From Marivirga aurantiaca (GTDB lineage: Bacteria; Bacteroidota; Bacteroidia; Cytophagales; Cyclobacteriaceae): a stretch of DNA of 64,000 nt. This document shows positions 23,196-32,182 of the stretch, piece by piece. Under the pieces are notes generated by a model. The model searched no databases and was not told the origin of the DNA. It saw only the letters and a list, made by a program, of their open reading frames with translations. The stretch lies in NCBI RefSeq assembly GCF_016679925.1, contig NZ_JAEQBW010000003.1, positions 310,001-374,000 of the forward strand, given 5' to 3'. Each line of letters opens with the position of its first letter. Within the stretch, counting starts at the first letter, position 1. Position numbers and translations under genes: made by a program.

Positions 23196-24134
23196 ATGAA
23201 TGCAGAAAAAATTAAATCGGAAATCAAAAAATCCTACGGAGACATTGCAAAAGGAAATATTCAGGCAGGCTGTTGTTCAACAGACACAGGTTGTTGCACA
23301 ACGGATGAGTTGAGCACTTCTATGACAGAAGATTACACTAATGTTGAAGGTTATCAAAAGGAGGCAGACCTTTTACTGGGTTGTGGGCTCCCCACTGAAA
23401 TAGCCAATATTCAAGAAGGCGATACCGTTATTGACCTCGGTTCAGGTGCAGGAAATGATGCGTTTATTGCCCGTAGAATTGTTGGGGAAAGCGGGAAAGT
23501 AATTGGTATTGATATGACACCGGAAATGGTAATTCGTTCCTTACAAAACACTCAAAAATTAGGCTACAAAAATGTAGAATTTCAATTAGGCGAAATTGAA
23601 AATATGCAAAGCATTCCCACAAATACAGCAGATGTTGTAATTAGCAATTGTGTGATGAACCTTGTGCCCGATAAAGAAAAAGCATTTAAAGAAGTAAATA
23701 GAGTGTTAAAAGTGGGTGGACATTTTAGTATTTCCGACATAGTGTATAGTGGAACCTTACCAAACGGAATTTTGGAAGCTGCGGAAATGTATGCAGGCTG
23801 CGTTGCAGGAGCAAGTGAAAAAGGAGCATATTTAGGAATAATAAAGTCGGTGGGTTTCAAAAACATTCAAATAAAAAAAGAACGACTGATTGAATTACCA
23901 GACGACTTGCTTTTGAAATATATAAGCACAGAAGATTTGGAAGATTTTAAAAAATCGGATTCAGGAATTTATAGCATCACACTTTATGCTGACAAATTAG
24001 AGGAAGGTTCTTGTTGCGATACGACAGACAATGAATGTTGCGGAAGTGAAATCGAAAAAACTGACAAAGCAGCAGAAAAAACTTCTTGTTGCGGAGCGAC
24101 TTCAAATAGTGAAGTTTCAAGTTGTTGTGGATAA
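23196..24134 (+). CDS. arsM: Arsenite S-adenosylmethionine methyltransferase
   Basis: The 312-residue enzyme methylates As(III) with SAM. The SAM motif is DLGSGAGND (80-88). The three Cys needed for As(III) binding are present: Cys63 in LGCGLP, Cys152 in SNCVMNL and Cys202 in AGCVAGA. A Cys-rich N-terminus (QAGCCSTDTGCC, 24-34) and a Cys-rich tail (CCDTTDNECC and a final SSCCG) extend the family core and may hold extra arsenite. It is the last gene of the cluster with the FtsW-like protein and SigZ, and is followed by a strong terminator. Confidence 0.92.
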   Translation: MNAEKIKSEIKKSYGDIAKGNIQAGCCSTDTGCCTTDELSTSMTEDYTNVEGYQKEADLLLGCGLPTEIANIQEGDTVIDLGSGAGNDAFIARRIVGESGKVIGIDMTPEMVIRSLQNTQKLGYKNVEFQLGEIENMQSIPTNTADVVISNCVMNLVPDKEKAFKEVNRVLKVGGHFSISDIVYSGTLPNGILEAAEMYAGCVAGASEKGAYLGIIKSVGFKNIQIKKERLIELPDDLLLKYISTEDLEDFKKSDSGIYSITLYADKLEEGSCCDTTDNECCGSEIEKTDKAAEKTSCCGATSNSEVSSCCG

Positions 24135-24177
24135 ATAGCACGCCACTAGCACTAAGTCTAAAAAGTGAAATGCCCTC

Positions 24178-24219
24178 AAAAAAAAGCCTGAACGGAAGAT
24201 GTCGTTCAGGCTTTTTGTC
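24178..24219 (+). terminator. Intrinsic terminator after arsM
   Basis: AAAAAGCCTGAACG and CGTTCAGGCTTTTT form a 14-bp perfect stem around GAAGATGT, followed by a T-rich tail. Confidence 0.92.
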
Positions 24220-24317
24220 TTGCCTGTCCGGCAACAGCAGGGATTTTCCCCAATGTGGATATAACAATGCTTGATTTTTTGTAAATTGTTAGGCATTAAA
24301 AGACCCAAACAAAATAG

Positions 24318-24674
24318 ATGATGAGAAAATCTCAAGAGGAACAAGTTCAAAATTTTCTAAACGGCATCAATCTAATGGACAGTGAAAAAGCTCAACCCCT
24401 GATTGACATCCGTGAAATTATTTTAGAGACCTACCCTGAAGCAAAGGAAAAAATAATGTACGGTGGCATAGTATTTTCTCTGAACAATGAATTGTTTAGC
24501 GGGATCTTTCTCAACAAAAACCATATCACTATTGAGTTTTCTAACGGATATCTTATGAAAGATCCTAACGGCCATCTTGAAGGTAAAGGAAAATACCGCA
24601 GACACTTAAAAGTAATGAAAAGAGAAGATGTGTTGAGTAAAGAAATAGCCTATTTTGTAAAACAAGCAGTATAA
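24318..24674 (+). CDS. DUF1801 family protein
   Basis: A 118-residue cytosolic protein of the DUF1801 (YdhG-like) family. Signature features are IREIILETYPEAKEKIMYG at about 35-53, LFSGIFLNKNHITIEF at about 61-76 and GKYRRHLKV near 93-101. The family has an alpha/beta fold, and some members are described as iron chaperone-like; the biological task is not settled. It is a single gene with no operon partner. Confidence 0.75.
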   Translation: MMRKSQEEQVQNFLNGINLMDSEKAQPLIDIREIILETYPEAKEKIMYGGIVFSLNNELFSGIFLNKNHITIEFSNGYLMKDPNGHLEGKGKYRRHLKVMKREDVLSKEIAYFVKQAV

Positions 24675-24726
24675 ATCATAATTATCAATAACAACCTGAG
24701 ATAGATCACTTACTCATGGACGAGAC

Positions 24727-24760
24727 CGGTCAGGACGGTTCCAAACCGTCAGAACGGTGG
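24727..24760. repeat. REP-like repeat B, copy 1
   Basis: GACGGTTCCAAACCGTC is a near-perfect palindrome, flanked by GGTCAG and AGAACGG. Related copies are at 27373, 27543, 34724 and 35645. Confidence 0.6.
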
Positions 24761-24942
24761 TTATTGTACCCAAAGCAAAATCCGGTGCGACTTACCTAAA
24801 TGCTTTGCTTGCCCGCATCAAAAGAAATCTACATTATCTACTTTTAAGACATTTTTTGTAAATTTATTAATCAGGATGGCTTTGAAAAGATACTTAAGCA
24901 TTGCCTGCAAGTGCGAAAAAAGACAAACAAAAATAATTCGGG

Positions 24943-25452
24943 ATGAAAAATATTTTATTAATTACCTTAGGTTTTGGAAGCGCTTTATTATTCGGATTTT
25001 ATCCTAATAATATTTCCAAAGAGCAAAGAGAAAATAATGTAATAGCAGCAAGTGAAATATTAACCAGTAAAGGAGAAAACATGAAATTAGGAGCATTTTC
25101 AGTAAGTCTTAGCGTCAAAAATATAGAGACTTCAAAGCAGTTCTATGAAAACCTTGGGTTTACCATTCTGGCAGGAGATATTGAGAAAAAGTATCTCATT
25201 ATGAAAAACGAAAATTCCTTAATCGGATTATTTGAAGGCATGTTTGAAAATAACATACTGACTTTTAATCCAGGTTGGGATGAAAATGGAAATAATATTG
25301 AGCCCTTTAATGATATTAGGGAAATTCAAAGTCAGTTAAAAAGCAAAGGAATTAAGATTGACAATGAAATTGATCCTGCAACTACAGGGCCAGCCAGTAT
25401 GATGGTAACCGATCCGGATGGGAATGTGATATTATTTGACCAACACCGTTGA
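24943..25452 (+). CDS. Glyoxalase/VOC family protein with N-terminal export signal
   Basis: 169 residues. The first about 22 look like a signal or anchor segment. Residues about 48-169 form a VOC domain of two beta-alpha-beta modules (FSVSLSVKNIETSKQFYENLGF, then MMVTDPDGNVILFDQH). Metal ligands are incomplete at a glance: His is absent from the first strand and only Glu/Asp-type candidates are visible, so it may be a resistance- or binding-type member rather than glyoxalase I. A second in-frame Met at residue 47 (25081) would give a cytosolic form matching a standalone VOC protein. Confidence 0.75.
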   Translation: MKNILLITLGFGSALLFGFYPNNISKEQRENNVIAASEILTSKGENMKLGAFSVSLSVKNIETSKQFYENLGFTILAGDIEKKYLIMKNENSLIGLFEGMFENNILTFNPGWDENGNNIEPFNDIREIQSQLKSKGIKIDNEIDPATTGPASMMVTDPDGNVILFDQHR

Positions 25453-25995
25453 GAGTTACATTACCCACTTGAAAAATACCTGCAAGCTCACTTCGGTTAG
25501 CGAAAATACCGCTTCATTCATCTATACCCTTACAGGTATATTAGGTAATATTTATTCGATAATCATACCCGAAGAGGTATAAGGCTCCGGAATAGCTCCA
25601 AAAGTAATCGATAATATTTTCCAAAAATTCCAAAAACTAATCCCTACATGGTTCGCTTATATTGATAAAAGTTTTTTACCGGTTTCAACTATTCATGGGT
25701 ATAAAGAATTAATAGAACTAAAAGCAAAACAAATAGAAATAAACTAGCTACCAATTCTGAACAGTATTAAAATAAAGTTTAACTTAATCATTGGAACAAC
25801 CCATTTTGGACTTAATTAACTTTAGTTGGCAACTGAAAATAATCATGTAAAATTACGTTTAACTACTAATAGCATGGAATTAGCAATAATTTAAGCTTAG
25901 AAAGCTTATAAAAAAGATAGTGCAATTGAATTAGCTATAGAACTACAAAAAGAGAATACCAAACCTTCAATATAACTTTACAAACTAACTACCCA
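25453..25995. other. Gene-poor stretch with degraded coding remnants
   Basis: The stretch holds a HipA-like remnant (25583-25747) and, near 25874-25975, a stop-broken frame with AYKKDSAIELAIELQKE-like wording that I cannot assign. GGTATATTAGG- and GAGGTATAAGG-like inverted words lie around 25530-25582. No intact gene. Confidence 0.5.
25583..25747 (+). pseudogene. C-terminal remnant of a HipA-like kinase
   Basis: The open frame (54 codons) reads GSGIAPKVIDNIFQKFQ, then IPTWFAYIDKSFLPVS and HGYKELIELKAKQIE before a stop. This is the pattern of the HipA C-terminus, where SFLs-x-x-Kx-x-Y precedes the last helix. There is no start codon, no kinase core and no HipB partner, so it is a decayed fragment of a toxin-antitoxin locus. 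Confidence 0.45.
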
Positions 25996-26463
25996 ATGAA
26001 AAAAACACTGATTCCCTTCATTTCAATTTTACTGTTTTTGTTTCTGACCAATAGAAGTAATGCACAGGAAAAGATATTAACACATAAAGATTCCTTAAAC
26101 GCAATTCTTAAAGAGTATTATGATCTTAATCTGAAAATTTTCCAGACAGGCTCTAAGGTTGAAGATATTGATGATTTGTTCAGCTTATTTACAGAGGATT
26201 TCATTTATGTACATCCGAAATATGGTGGAAATTACAGTCGCGAAGATTTATATAACGGTTATAAAAACAACCAGTCCAATGGTAGGTACAACGGCAAAAT
26301 AGCAGATATAAAAATAGAGAATAAAATTGTCGGACTGAATGCTATAGTGGTCGAAAGAAGATTTGTGAAGAAAACAGGGGATGAAATGAATGAAGGGGAA
26401 GTTCAAATGACTCTTTTCGAATTTAAAGAAGGTAAGATATCTCGCATCATGGAGTATTGGTAA
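25996..26463 (+). CDS. Exported DUF4440/SnoaL-like protein
   Basis: 155 residues with a signal peptide (1-23, ending SNAQ). The mature part is an NTF2-fold domain: LNAILKEYYDLNLKIFQ helix, DLFSLFTEDFIYVHPKYGG (about 56-74), then strands ending EFKEGKISRIMEYW. The cone-shaped pocket probably binds a small ligand; catalytic residues are not obvious. It stands alone between decayed remnants and the miniature element at 26607. Confidence 0.7.
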   Translation: MKKTLIPFISILLFLFLTNRSNAQEKILTHKDSLNAILKEYYDLNLKIFQTGSKVEDIDDLFSLFTEDFIYVHPKYGGNYSREDLYNGYKNNQSNGRYNGKIADIKIENKIVGLNAIVVERRFVKKTGDEMNEGEVQMTLFEFKEGKISRIMEYW

Positions 26464-26606
26464 AAATAAAAAAAGATGCTTTAGCTGAATAACATTTCTA
26501 CTGGAGTAGGGGAGAAATCAAATCATACTGATTTATCGCTGCAGGTTATATCTTAAAGAGATTCTTTCGGGAGAATTCATAATAAAGATTTTTGCCAGAA
26601 GCAGGT

Positions 26607-26697
26607 CAATGCTATTAAGTTAAGTTTTAATTTATACCTCAACCTTGCGTCCTTCTCCATAGGGAGAAGGAAGTTCGCCTTAACTTAATAGCATTGA
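26607..26697 (-). mobile_element. 91-bp miniature inverted-repeat element (MITE), copy 2
   Basis: The same element as 1480-1570 in inverted orientation: AATGCTATTAAGTTAAG and CTTAACTTAATAGCATT ends, CCTTCTCC/GGAGAAGG core. It is flanked by GAAGCAGGT at 26598-26606 and 26698-26706, a 9-bp target duplication (10 bp if the preceding A is counted). Both copies are 91 bp. Confidence 0.85.
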
Positions 26698-26895
26698 GAA
26701 GCAGGTAAGCTATCAGACGCTTAGTTGAAAATTCGCTCGGAATTTTTAATGCCGATTTCATGTGTATATGTTCATTTTAAGTTGCCACATGGAATAACCT
26801 GAACAGAATTCTCTTGTGGAATGAACGTTTTGTGTCCAAATATTCATCCTCGGTTGGTTCCGAGTGCTCGGGATGGTTATTTCATATATTTCCCT

Positions 26896-26903
26896 TACAT
26901 TTG
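26896..26903 (+). promoter_or_regulatory. Candidate -7 box for the MarR gene
   Basis: TACATTTG fits TAnnTTTG and ends 21 bp before the start codon. Confidence 0.4.
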
Positions 26904-26924
26904 TTGTTATACTAATTATTTTAA

Positions 26925-27362
26925 ATGCAAGAAGCACAAAAATATAGCAGATATTCCTTTTTGCTGGATCGCACGGCAAGGCGGGTAAAGCAATATGCGA
27001 AGCAGCGGTTTCGTGAATTGGGCTGGAGCATCACGGTAGATCAGTGGACAGTGCTCAAGCAATTATTTGATAGGGGAGAGTTGAACCAGCGGGAATTGGC
27101 TGATCTTACTTTCAAAGATCATCCCACCATGACACGTATTATTGATCTACTTTCCACTAAAGAGCTGATCATCCGCAAAGCCCATCCTGATGACAGGCGC
27201 AGCTTTAAAATTGCCCTCACCCAAAGTGGTCAACAATTAGTGGAAGAATGCCTGCCTGAAGTGCAGAGTATTAGAATGAAAGCCTGGGAAAACCTTTCTG
27301 AATCCGATTTTAAAGAATTCAAGCGCATCCTCGACAGCATTTATGACAATTTGAGTTTGTAA
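26925..27362 (+). CDS. MarR family transcriptional regulator
   Basis: 145 residues with the MarR winged helix: helices around ITVDQWTVLKQLFDRGELNQRELADLT (36-62), recognition helix HPTMTRIIDLLSTKELI (65-81) and wing with RKAHPDDRRSFKIALT (83-98), where DDRR is the family hallmark. N- and C-terminal helices form the dimer arm. Such proteins bind palindromic operators and release them on ligand binding or oxidation. No obvious target gene is divergent to it, so it may act at a distance or on itself. Confidence 0.9.
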   Translation: MQEAQKYSRYSFLLDRTARRVKQYAKQRFRELGWSITVDQWTVLKQLFDRGELNQRELADLTFKDHPTMTRIIDLLSTKELIIRKAHPDDRRSFKIALTQSGQQLVEECLPEVQSIRMKAWENLSESDFKEFKRILDSIYDNLSL

Positions 27363-27372
27363 TATACAGAAA

Positions 27373-27454
27373 GCCGGTCAGGATAGTTTATAGCCTTCTG
27401 AAGTTTGTCGGGGCAGAAAGGCGTCAGACGGTTTGGAACCGTCAGAAGCCTGAT
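27373..27454. repeat. REP-like repeat B, copy 2
   Basis: GGTCAGGATAGTTTATAGCCTTCTGAAG, then GGGGCAGAAAGGCGTCAGACGG and TTGGAACCGTCAGAAGCCTG form nested inverted repeats. The unit recurs at 34724 and 35645. A shortened relative is at 27543-27578. Confidence 0.7.
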
Positions 27455-27623
27455 AGCTAAAGCAACCTCAAAATTTTATTCCCATTTAGATTCATAAAAG
27501 TCCCTGACTTCCTCAAGCTTTCTAAAGTTCATTTTTCTCAAAAGGTGTCTGATGGCTTGGAGCCTTCTGACCCCTGGTCACTTTATTTTTCATGAGGAGA
27601 CCCAACAACAAGAGTTATAAAGT

Positions 27624-28853
27624 TCAAAAACTTTGTATGAATTCTGTTAAATTAACAGTGTTTTCCAGCCCTAATTTTTTCTTAAGCCGGTTTCTGTTAA
27701 CCCTAAGGCTTTCCATTTTTATCGATTTGATCCTTGAAATCTCGGAAGATGCCATTCCTAATTTTATAAATGCCAGGTGTTGTAACTCATTGCAGGTTAA
27801 GTGAGGAAACCTGGTAGTTATTTGATTATAAAACTCAGGATGTATTTTTTCAAACCTGATAAGAAAATCTTCTATTTCATCTACAAATTTTAAAGTTTCT
27901 TTAATATAGTTCAATACACTTCTTAGTTCCTCTCTGGCGATGGGTTCCACCTCTAAAACCTTATCTTTCACTTTTTTCATCAGGACCTTTTTCTTTTCTA
28001 ATAAAATAGAGGAGCTTAAAAGATTTTGCTGTATTAATTCTCGTTCCTTCCTTTCCATTTCAGCCATTTTCCGTTCCTGAATATTTCTTGTACAACTTAG
28101 CATCAGGATTACCTCTCCTTTCCTGTTGAGAATTGGAGTGCTATAGCCTTCAAACCATTGATATGAATTGTCTTTTTTCCTAAACAAAAGTTCAAGTTTC
28201 TCAGGAAATGTATTTTCACCGTGTTGGGTATTCACTAAATTATTTGAAAGGATTGAAAAATGATCAGGATGTATAAAGTCATACGGCACCTTACCTTCAA
28301 GATCTTTTGAAGTATAACCCATAATTTTTTCAACTGAGGGGCTGGCATAAAGATACCTGCCATTGGAAGGATGATGTAAACAAATTACATCATTGATGTT
28401 TTCGGAAATCAATTTTAGTTTGTCGATTTCCTCCTCATTTAGCAAGCGTGCTAATGTATCTCCGTCCAGGTCAGTGTCTTTTTCAAGGAGCTTAAGCAGT
28501 TTTTCCGTTTCCCCCTGTGAGGTTTGGTTTTTTATTTTCGTGCCTAAAAGTATAAGATGGTTAAATCCTGCAATTTCTAAAACTTCAAAAGTTGTTTCAA
28601 CGCTATCTTTTATTGCTATTTCAAACACATTTTCGGATGGGTTCTTTTTCCAATTTGCCATGCCTGCTTCTATCGTATTCTGCAAAATAACTTCTTCACT
28701 AATATTTTCCGGATCGAAGCGATTCATAAATAATAATCCTGCCGCCTTATTCATTTTGATTACCTTATTATCTGTACTCACCAAAAGAATGGGATTCTCA
28801 ATCTTATTAAAAAGCACATTAAAGGTAGTTTTATTGTGTAATAGCTCTTTCAT
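27624..28853 (-). CDS. PAS-PAS transcriptional regulator with LuxR-like HTH
   Basis: 409 residues without a membrane segment. A first PAS-like domain is at about 10-120 (ENPILLVSTDNKVIKMNKAA), a second at about 150-265 (LYASPSVEKIMGYTSKDLEG and FRKKDNSYQWFEGYSTPI, ending NIQERK). Then comes a coiled linker (about 265-340) and a C-terminal HTH (about 345-409: FPHLTCNELQHLAFIKLGM, SSEISRIKSIKMESLRVNRNRLKKKLGL). That HTH is the GerE/LuxR-type form common at the end of Bacteroidota PAS and Y_Y_Y regulators. It is cytosolic and probably senses a ligand or redox signal. No kinase domain is present. Confidence 0.8.
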   Translation of the reverse strand: MKELLHNKTTFNVLFNKIENPILLVSTDNKVIKMNKAAGLLFMNRFDPENISEEVILQNTIEAGMANWKKNPSENVFEIAIKDSVETTFEVLEIAGFNHLILLGTKIKNQTSQGETEKLLKLLEKDTDLDGDTLARLLNEEEIDKLKLISENINDVICLHHPSNGRYLYASPSVEKIMGYTSKDLEGKVPYDFIHPDHFSILSNNLVNTQHGENTFPEKLELLFRKKDNSYQWFEGYSTPILNRKGEVILMLSCTRNIQERKMAEMERKERELIQQNLLSSSILLEKKKVLMKKVKDKVLEVEPIAREELRSVLNYIKETLKFVDEIEDFLIRFEKIHPEFYNQITTRFPHLTCNELQHLAFIKLGMASSEISRIKSIKMESLRVNRNRLKKKLGLENTVNLTEFIQSF

Positions 28854-29201
28854 TTCGAAATTTTAGGCTGGTTTTTATATGAGGATATACCACAAAATAG
28901 AGAAAATGATAGTAAAGTTAAAAGAATTTTTGACTGAGTTAACGTTTTGTTAACGCTTTGAAATGAATGCATTTGCTTAGGATTTTTAAAGATGGCAGCT
29001 TTGGAGATTCCAATCTTGAGTTATTCATTTTGATTGAATTCAATACGTATAAACTATAATAAATAACATATGAACACAATTGCATGACTTTCATCTCATG
29101 TGCTTCTGATGAGAAATACCGGAACAACTAGCTACATAATAAGTGGAGACCTAACTATTTGGTGAAGAATATTCAAAAAAATAGATCTTAAAAACGAACT
29201 T
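28854..29201. other. Divergent intergenic region between PAS-HTH and AraC genes
   Basis: AT-rich and without an open gene. A palindrome-like AAATGAATGCATTT occurs at about 28962-28975. Divergent promoters for both flanking regulators must lie here, but no convincing TAnnTTTG was seen. Confidence 0.4.
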
Positions 29202-29969
29202 GTGAATTATAAAGTAATACCCCCTCGCGATGAACTGAAAGAGATAATCAGCTATTTTTGGGTAGGTACGTTGAATGTAGAAACTCAATCACCCAGTGAT
29301 TTGTACTACATTATTGCAAATACTTTAACAGAGATTACATTCGCCTTTAGTGGGACCGAAAAGAATGACGAATTGCTTTTTTCAATTGTACAAGGACATA
29401 CGCAAACTCCTTTACAATTGCATGTAAATGGATTTTATCATGTGATTGGTGTGTCACTTTATTCATATGCTGTCCCAACACTGTTCAACCTTTCCGCCTT
29501 TGAATTAAATGAGGAGTTTATTTCTTTAACCACCTTCCTAGGAAAAGATGGACATATGCTCAATGAGAAAATAGCACAGGCTTCAACCACTGAAGAGCGT
29601 ATTGAGATCCTTTCGGATTACTTCATATCTCTTCTAAAGAATCAGAATTCACATGATAAAAGGATGATAACAGCCGTCCAAGAGATTAAAAAGTTCAATG
29701 GCAATCCAAAAATAATTGATCTGGCCAGTAATTCCTTTCTTTCACATAAACAATTTAATAGACGCTTCAAAGAGTTTTCAGGTTTTAACCCCAAGATGTA
29801 CGCAAGGATTATAAGACTTGAATCTGCTATTAAAAATTTTCCTCAATTCTCAAGTTTAACAGAGGTAGCACATTATACCGGGTATTATGATCAAGCACAT
29901 TTTATTCGTGAATTTAAAGAATTAACAGGTTTTAGTCCAAGGAACTTCTGGAAATTAAGCGAAGTATAA
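29202..29969 (+). CDS. AraC family transcriptional regulator
   Basis: 255 residues. The N-terminal about 130 residues (YFWVGTLNVE, YYIIANTLTEITFAFSG) resemble the DUF6597 sensor domain of Bacteroidota AraC proteins. The C-terminus is the double HTH: FLSHKQFNRRFKEFSGFNPK (about 185-204) and VAHYTGYYDQAHFIREFKEL with GFSPRNFW at the end, the family signature. The start codon is GTG at 29202; no earlier in-frame ATG fits. It lies just upstream of the ASH/LRR lipoprotein gene and may control it. Confidence 0.88.
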   Translation: MNYKVIPPRDELKEIISYFWVGTLNVETQSPSDLYYIIANTLTEITFAFSGTEKNDELLFSIVQGHTQTPLQLHVNGFYHVIGVSLYSYAVPTLFNLSAFELNEEFISLTTFLGKDGHMLNEKIAQASTTEERIEILSDYFISLLKNQNSHDKRMITAVQEIKKFNGNPKIIDLASNSFLSHKQFNRRFKEFSGFNPKMYARIIRLESAIKNFPQFSSLTEVAHYTGYYDQAHFIREFKELTGFSPRNFWKLSEV

Positions 29970-30108
29970 TTCCAGAATGTCCATTTTATACAAGTTTAAA
30001 TAAGCCAGAAGAGACAATTTTGTAGTTGAGGATTTGCTCAAATTCTATTATATATTTTTAACAAGGAAAACAATGATTATTAAACAACATTTACATAAAA
30101 CTAGAAAT

Positions 30109-32106
30109 ATGAGAATAAAGATAGGTATTGGTACATTACTACTTCTGTTTATTTTATTATCAATTGTATCCTGTAAGGAAGAATCGGAAGAGCCTGTTGC
30201 TGAGTTTTCTATTAGTTCAGAGGAAGTTAATTTTGGAGAGATTGAAATTTCGAAACAGCTGGAATTAAATTTAAGTGTTACTAACACTGGCGGAGCTGAT
30301 TTGATTTTGGAAAGCTTTAATATTTCCGGTGCTAATGCTAATCAATTTGACTTAGAAGTTGAGGATATAGAGGAAAGTGTAAAAGCTAATACCACTTATG
30401 AATTTTCTATAATTTTTAGACCTGATCAGGAAGGTCAGAAAGCTGCGTTATTAACAATTTTCACCAATATTGGTGATTATGAGGTTGAACTTAAAGGTGT
30501 TGCCCTCCCCGAACCAGTGGGAATTCTGGTCATTGATCCGGAGGTAAAGGATTTTGGGGAAGTTGAAATTAATTCTACATCAACAGCGGTTTTCACTCTA
30601 ACCAACACAGGTAATGCCCAGATAACGGTTGCAGAAATAGTTTTGCAAGGGAATGATATGGATAGTTATCAAATAAATCCAGATGTTCAAAGTTTAGCAC
30701 CTGAAGAATCTTATAATGTTGAAGTGACATTTGCTCCTGAAATAGTGGGCTCCAAAAATGCATCAGTTATGATTAAAACCAATATTGGTGATTATGAAAT
30801 GGAACTTACAGGCATTGCTATTCCTGAACCAGTAGGAATTCTGGTCATTGATTCGGAGATGAAGGATTTTGGGGAAGTTGAAATTAATTCTACATCAACA
30901 GCGGTTTTCAACCTTAGCAATGTTGGAAATGCAAATTTATCTATTTCAGAAATAGTTTTAAATGAAGGGGATATATCAGATTTTCAAATGAACCCAGATA
31001 TTCAAAGTTTAGCACCTGAAGAATCTTATGATTTTGAAGTAACATTTGCTCCTGAAACAAGTGGAGATAAGTCAGCTAAAATTTCAATAGTTACTAATAT
31101 TGGAAGTTACAATATTGATTTACAGGGTAATGCAGTTTTTCCAGAACCAGTAGTCAATTTTTCGGATGCAGCCTTCAAAGCAAGTCTTTTAGAGCACGGA
31201 CTAAGCATAAGTGGTGAAGGTATAAGTAAAATTGATACAAATAATGATGGAGAGATACAATTAAGTGAAGCGGAGTCTTATAATGGAACTATCAAGTGTC
31301 ATGACGCAGGAATAAGCAGTTTATCCGGCATTGAGGCTTTTAAAAATATAACACGACTAAGTGTTCTGGGCAATAATTTAACAAGTTTTGATATATCCCA
31401 TAATACAGCTTTAGTATTCCTAAATTGTAGTGCCAATCAATTAACTAGTTTAGATGTTTCTAACAATACAGCTCTTGAGACTATATACTGTTCTAACAAT
31501 GAATTAATTAGTTTGGATCTTACGCAAAACGTATCTCTTAAGGGACTATATTGCAATAATAATAAGCTAACTCACCTTAATATTCAGCAAAACGTAGGTC
31601 TTGAGCATTTGTATTGCCAGGCCAATCAATTAACTCTTTTAGAGGTCTATCAAAATATTAACCTGATCAACTTAAGATGTCAGCTAAATCAATTGAACAG
31701 CTTAGATATTTCAGAAAATGTGAATTTAGATTTTGTAGATTGCAGTAGTAATCAGTTGTCAGTTTTAAATATTACTCAAAATACTAAACTAAAAACTCTC
31801 GTCTGTAGCTTCAATAAGTTGAAAAAAATAGATCTTTTGCAAAATAAGGAATTGGAATATTTGTATTGTGACAATAATCAGTTGACAAATTTATATGCTA
31901 TTGAAAATTCTAACCTTAAAACTCTTTGGTGTCATTCCAATCAGTTAAATTATCTCACCCTGTCAAATGGTAATAATAGTATATTAACTCAAATGAAAGC
32001 TCATTACAATGATAATTTGTACTGTATCCAAATTGATCCTGACTTTAACCCTCCAAGCACCTGGTCAAAGCCTGCTGCAGCTTCCTATAGTACAGGCTGT
32101 CCCTGA
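30109..32106 (+). CDS. Surface lipoprotein with ASH-like domains and leucine-rich repeats
   Basis: I choose the ATG at 30109 because it sets a lipoprotein signal (LLSIVSC) at the N-terminus; two earlier in-frame starts add about 25 polar residues. The 665-residue protein has three ASH/choice-of-anchor-D-like domains of about 105 residues (VNFGEIEISKQLELNLSVTN, KDFGEVEINSTSTAVF twice), the second and third nearly identical. Next come a dockerin/EF-like turn (DTNNDGEIQLSEAE) and about ten leucine-rich repeats of 21 residues (LTSLDVSNNTALETIYCSNN type), and a short Cys-containing end. A surface adhesion or binding role is likely. Confidence 0.8.
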   Translation: MRIKIGIGTLLLLFILLSIVSCKEESEEPVAEFSISSEEVNFGEIEISKQLELNLSVTNTGGADLILESFNISGANANQFDLEVEDIEESVKANTTYEFSIIFRPDQEGQKAALLTIFTNIGDYEVELKGVALPEPVGILVIDPEVKDFGEVEINSTSTAVFTLTNTGNAQITVAEIVLQGNDMDSYQINPDVQSLAPEESYNVEVTFAPEIVGSKNASVMIKTNIGDYEMELTGIAIPEPVGILVIDSEMKDFGEVEINSTSTAVFNLSNVGNANLSISEIVLNEGDISDFQMNPDIQSLAPEESYDFEVTFAPETSGDKSAKISIVTNIGSYNIDLQGNAVFPEPVVNFSDAAFKASLLEHGLSISGEGISKIDTNNDGEIQLSEAESYNGTIKCHDAGISSLSGIEAFKNITRLSVLGNNLTSFDISHNTALVFLNCSANQLTSLDVSNNTALETIYCSNNELISLDLTQNVSLKGLYCNNNKLTHLNIQQNVGLEHLYCQANQLTLLEVYQNINLINLRCQLNQLNSLDISENVNLDFVDCSSNQLSVLNITQNTKLKTLVCSFNKLKKIDLLQNKELEYLYCDNNQLTNLYAIENSNLKTLWCHSNQLNYLTLSNGNNSILTQMKAHYNDNLYCIQIDPDFNPPSTWSKPAAASYSTGCP

Positions 32107-32182
32107 AAATCTTAACTAATTAGATTAATTTTCTAATCACTTAAATGAAATACAATCTAAAAATCTCTAATTTACTTTGCCT

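Noticed and set aside
27592..27804. Plus-strand open frame over the end of the PAS-HTH gene
   Set aside because: It is the shadow of the minus-strand gene and has no independent support.
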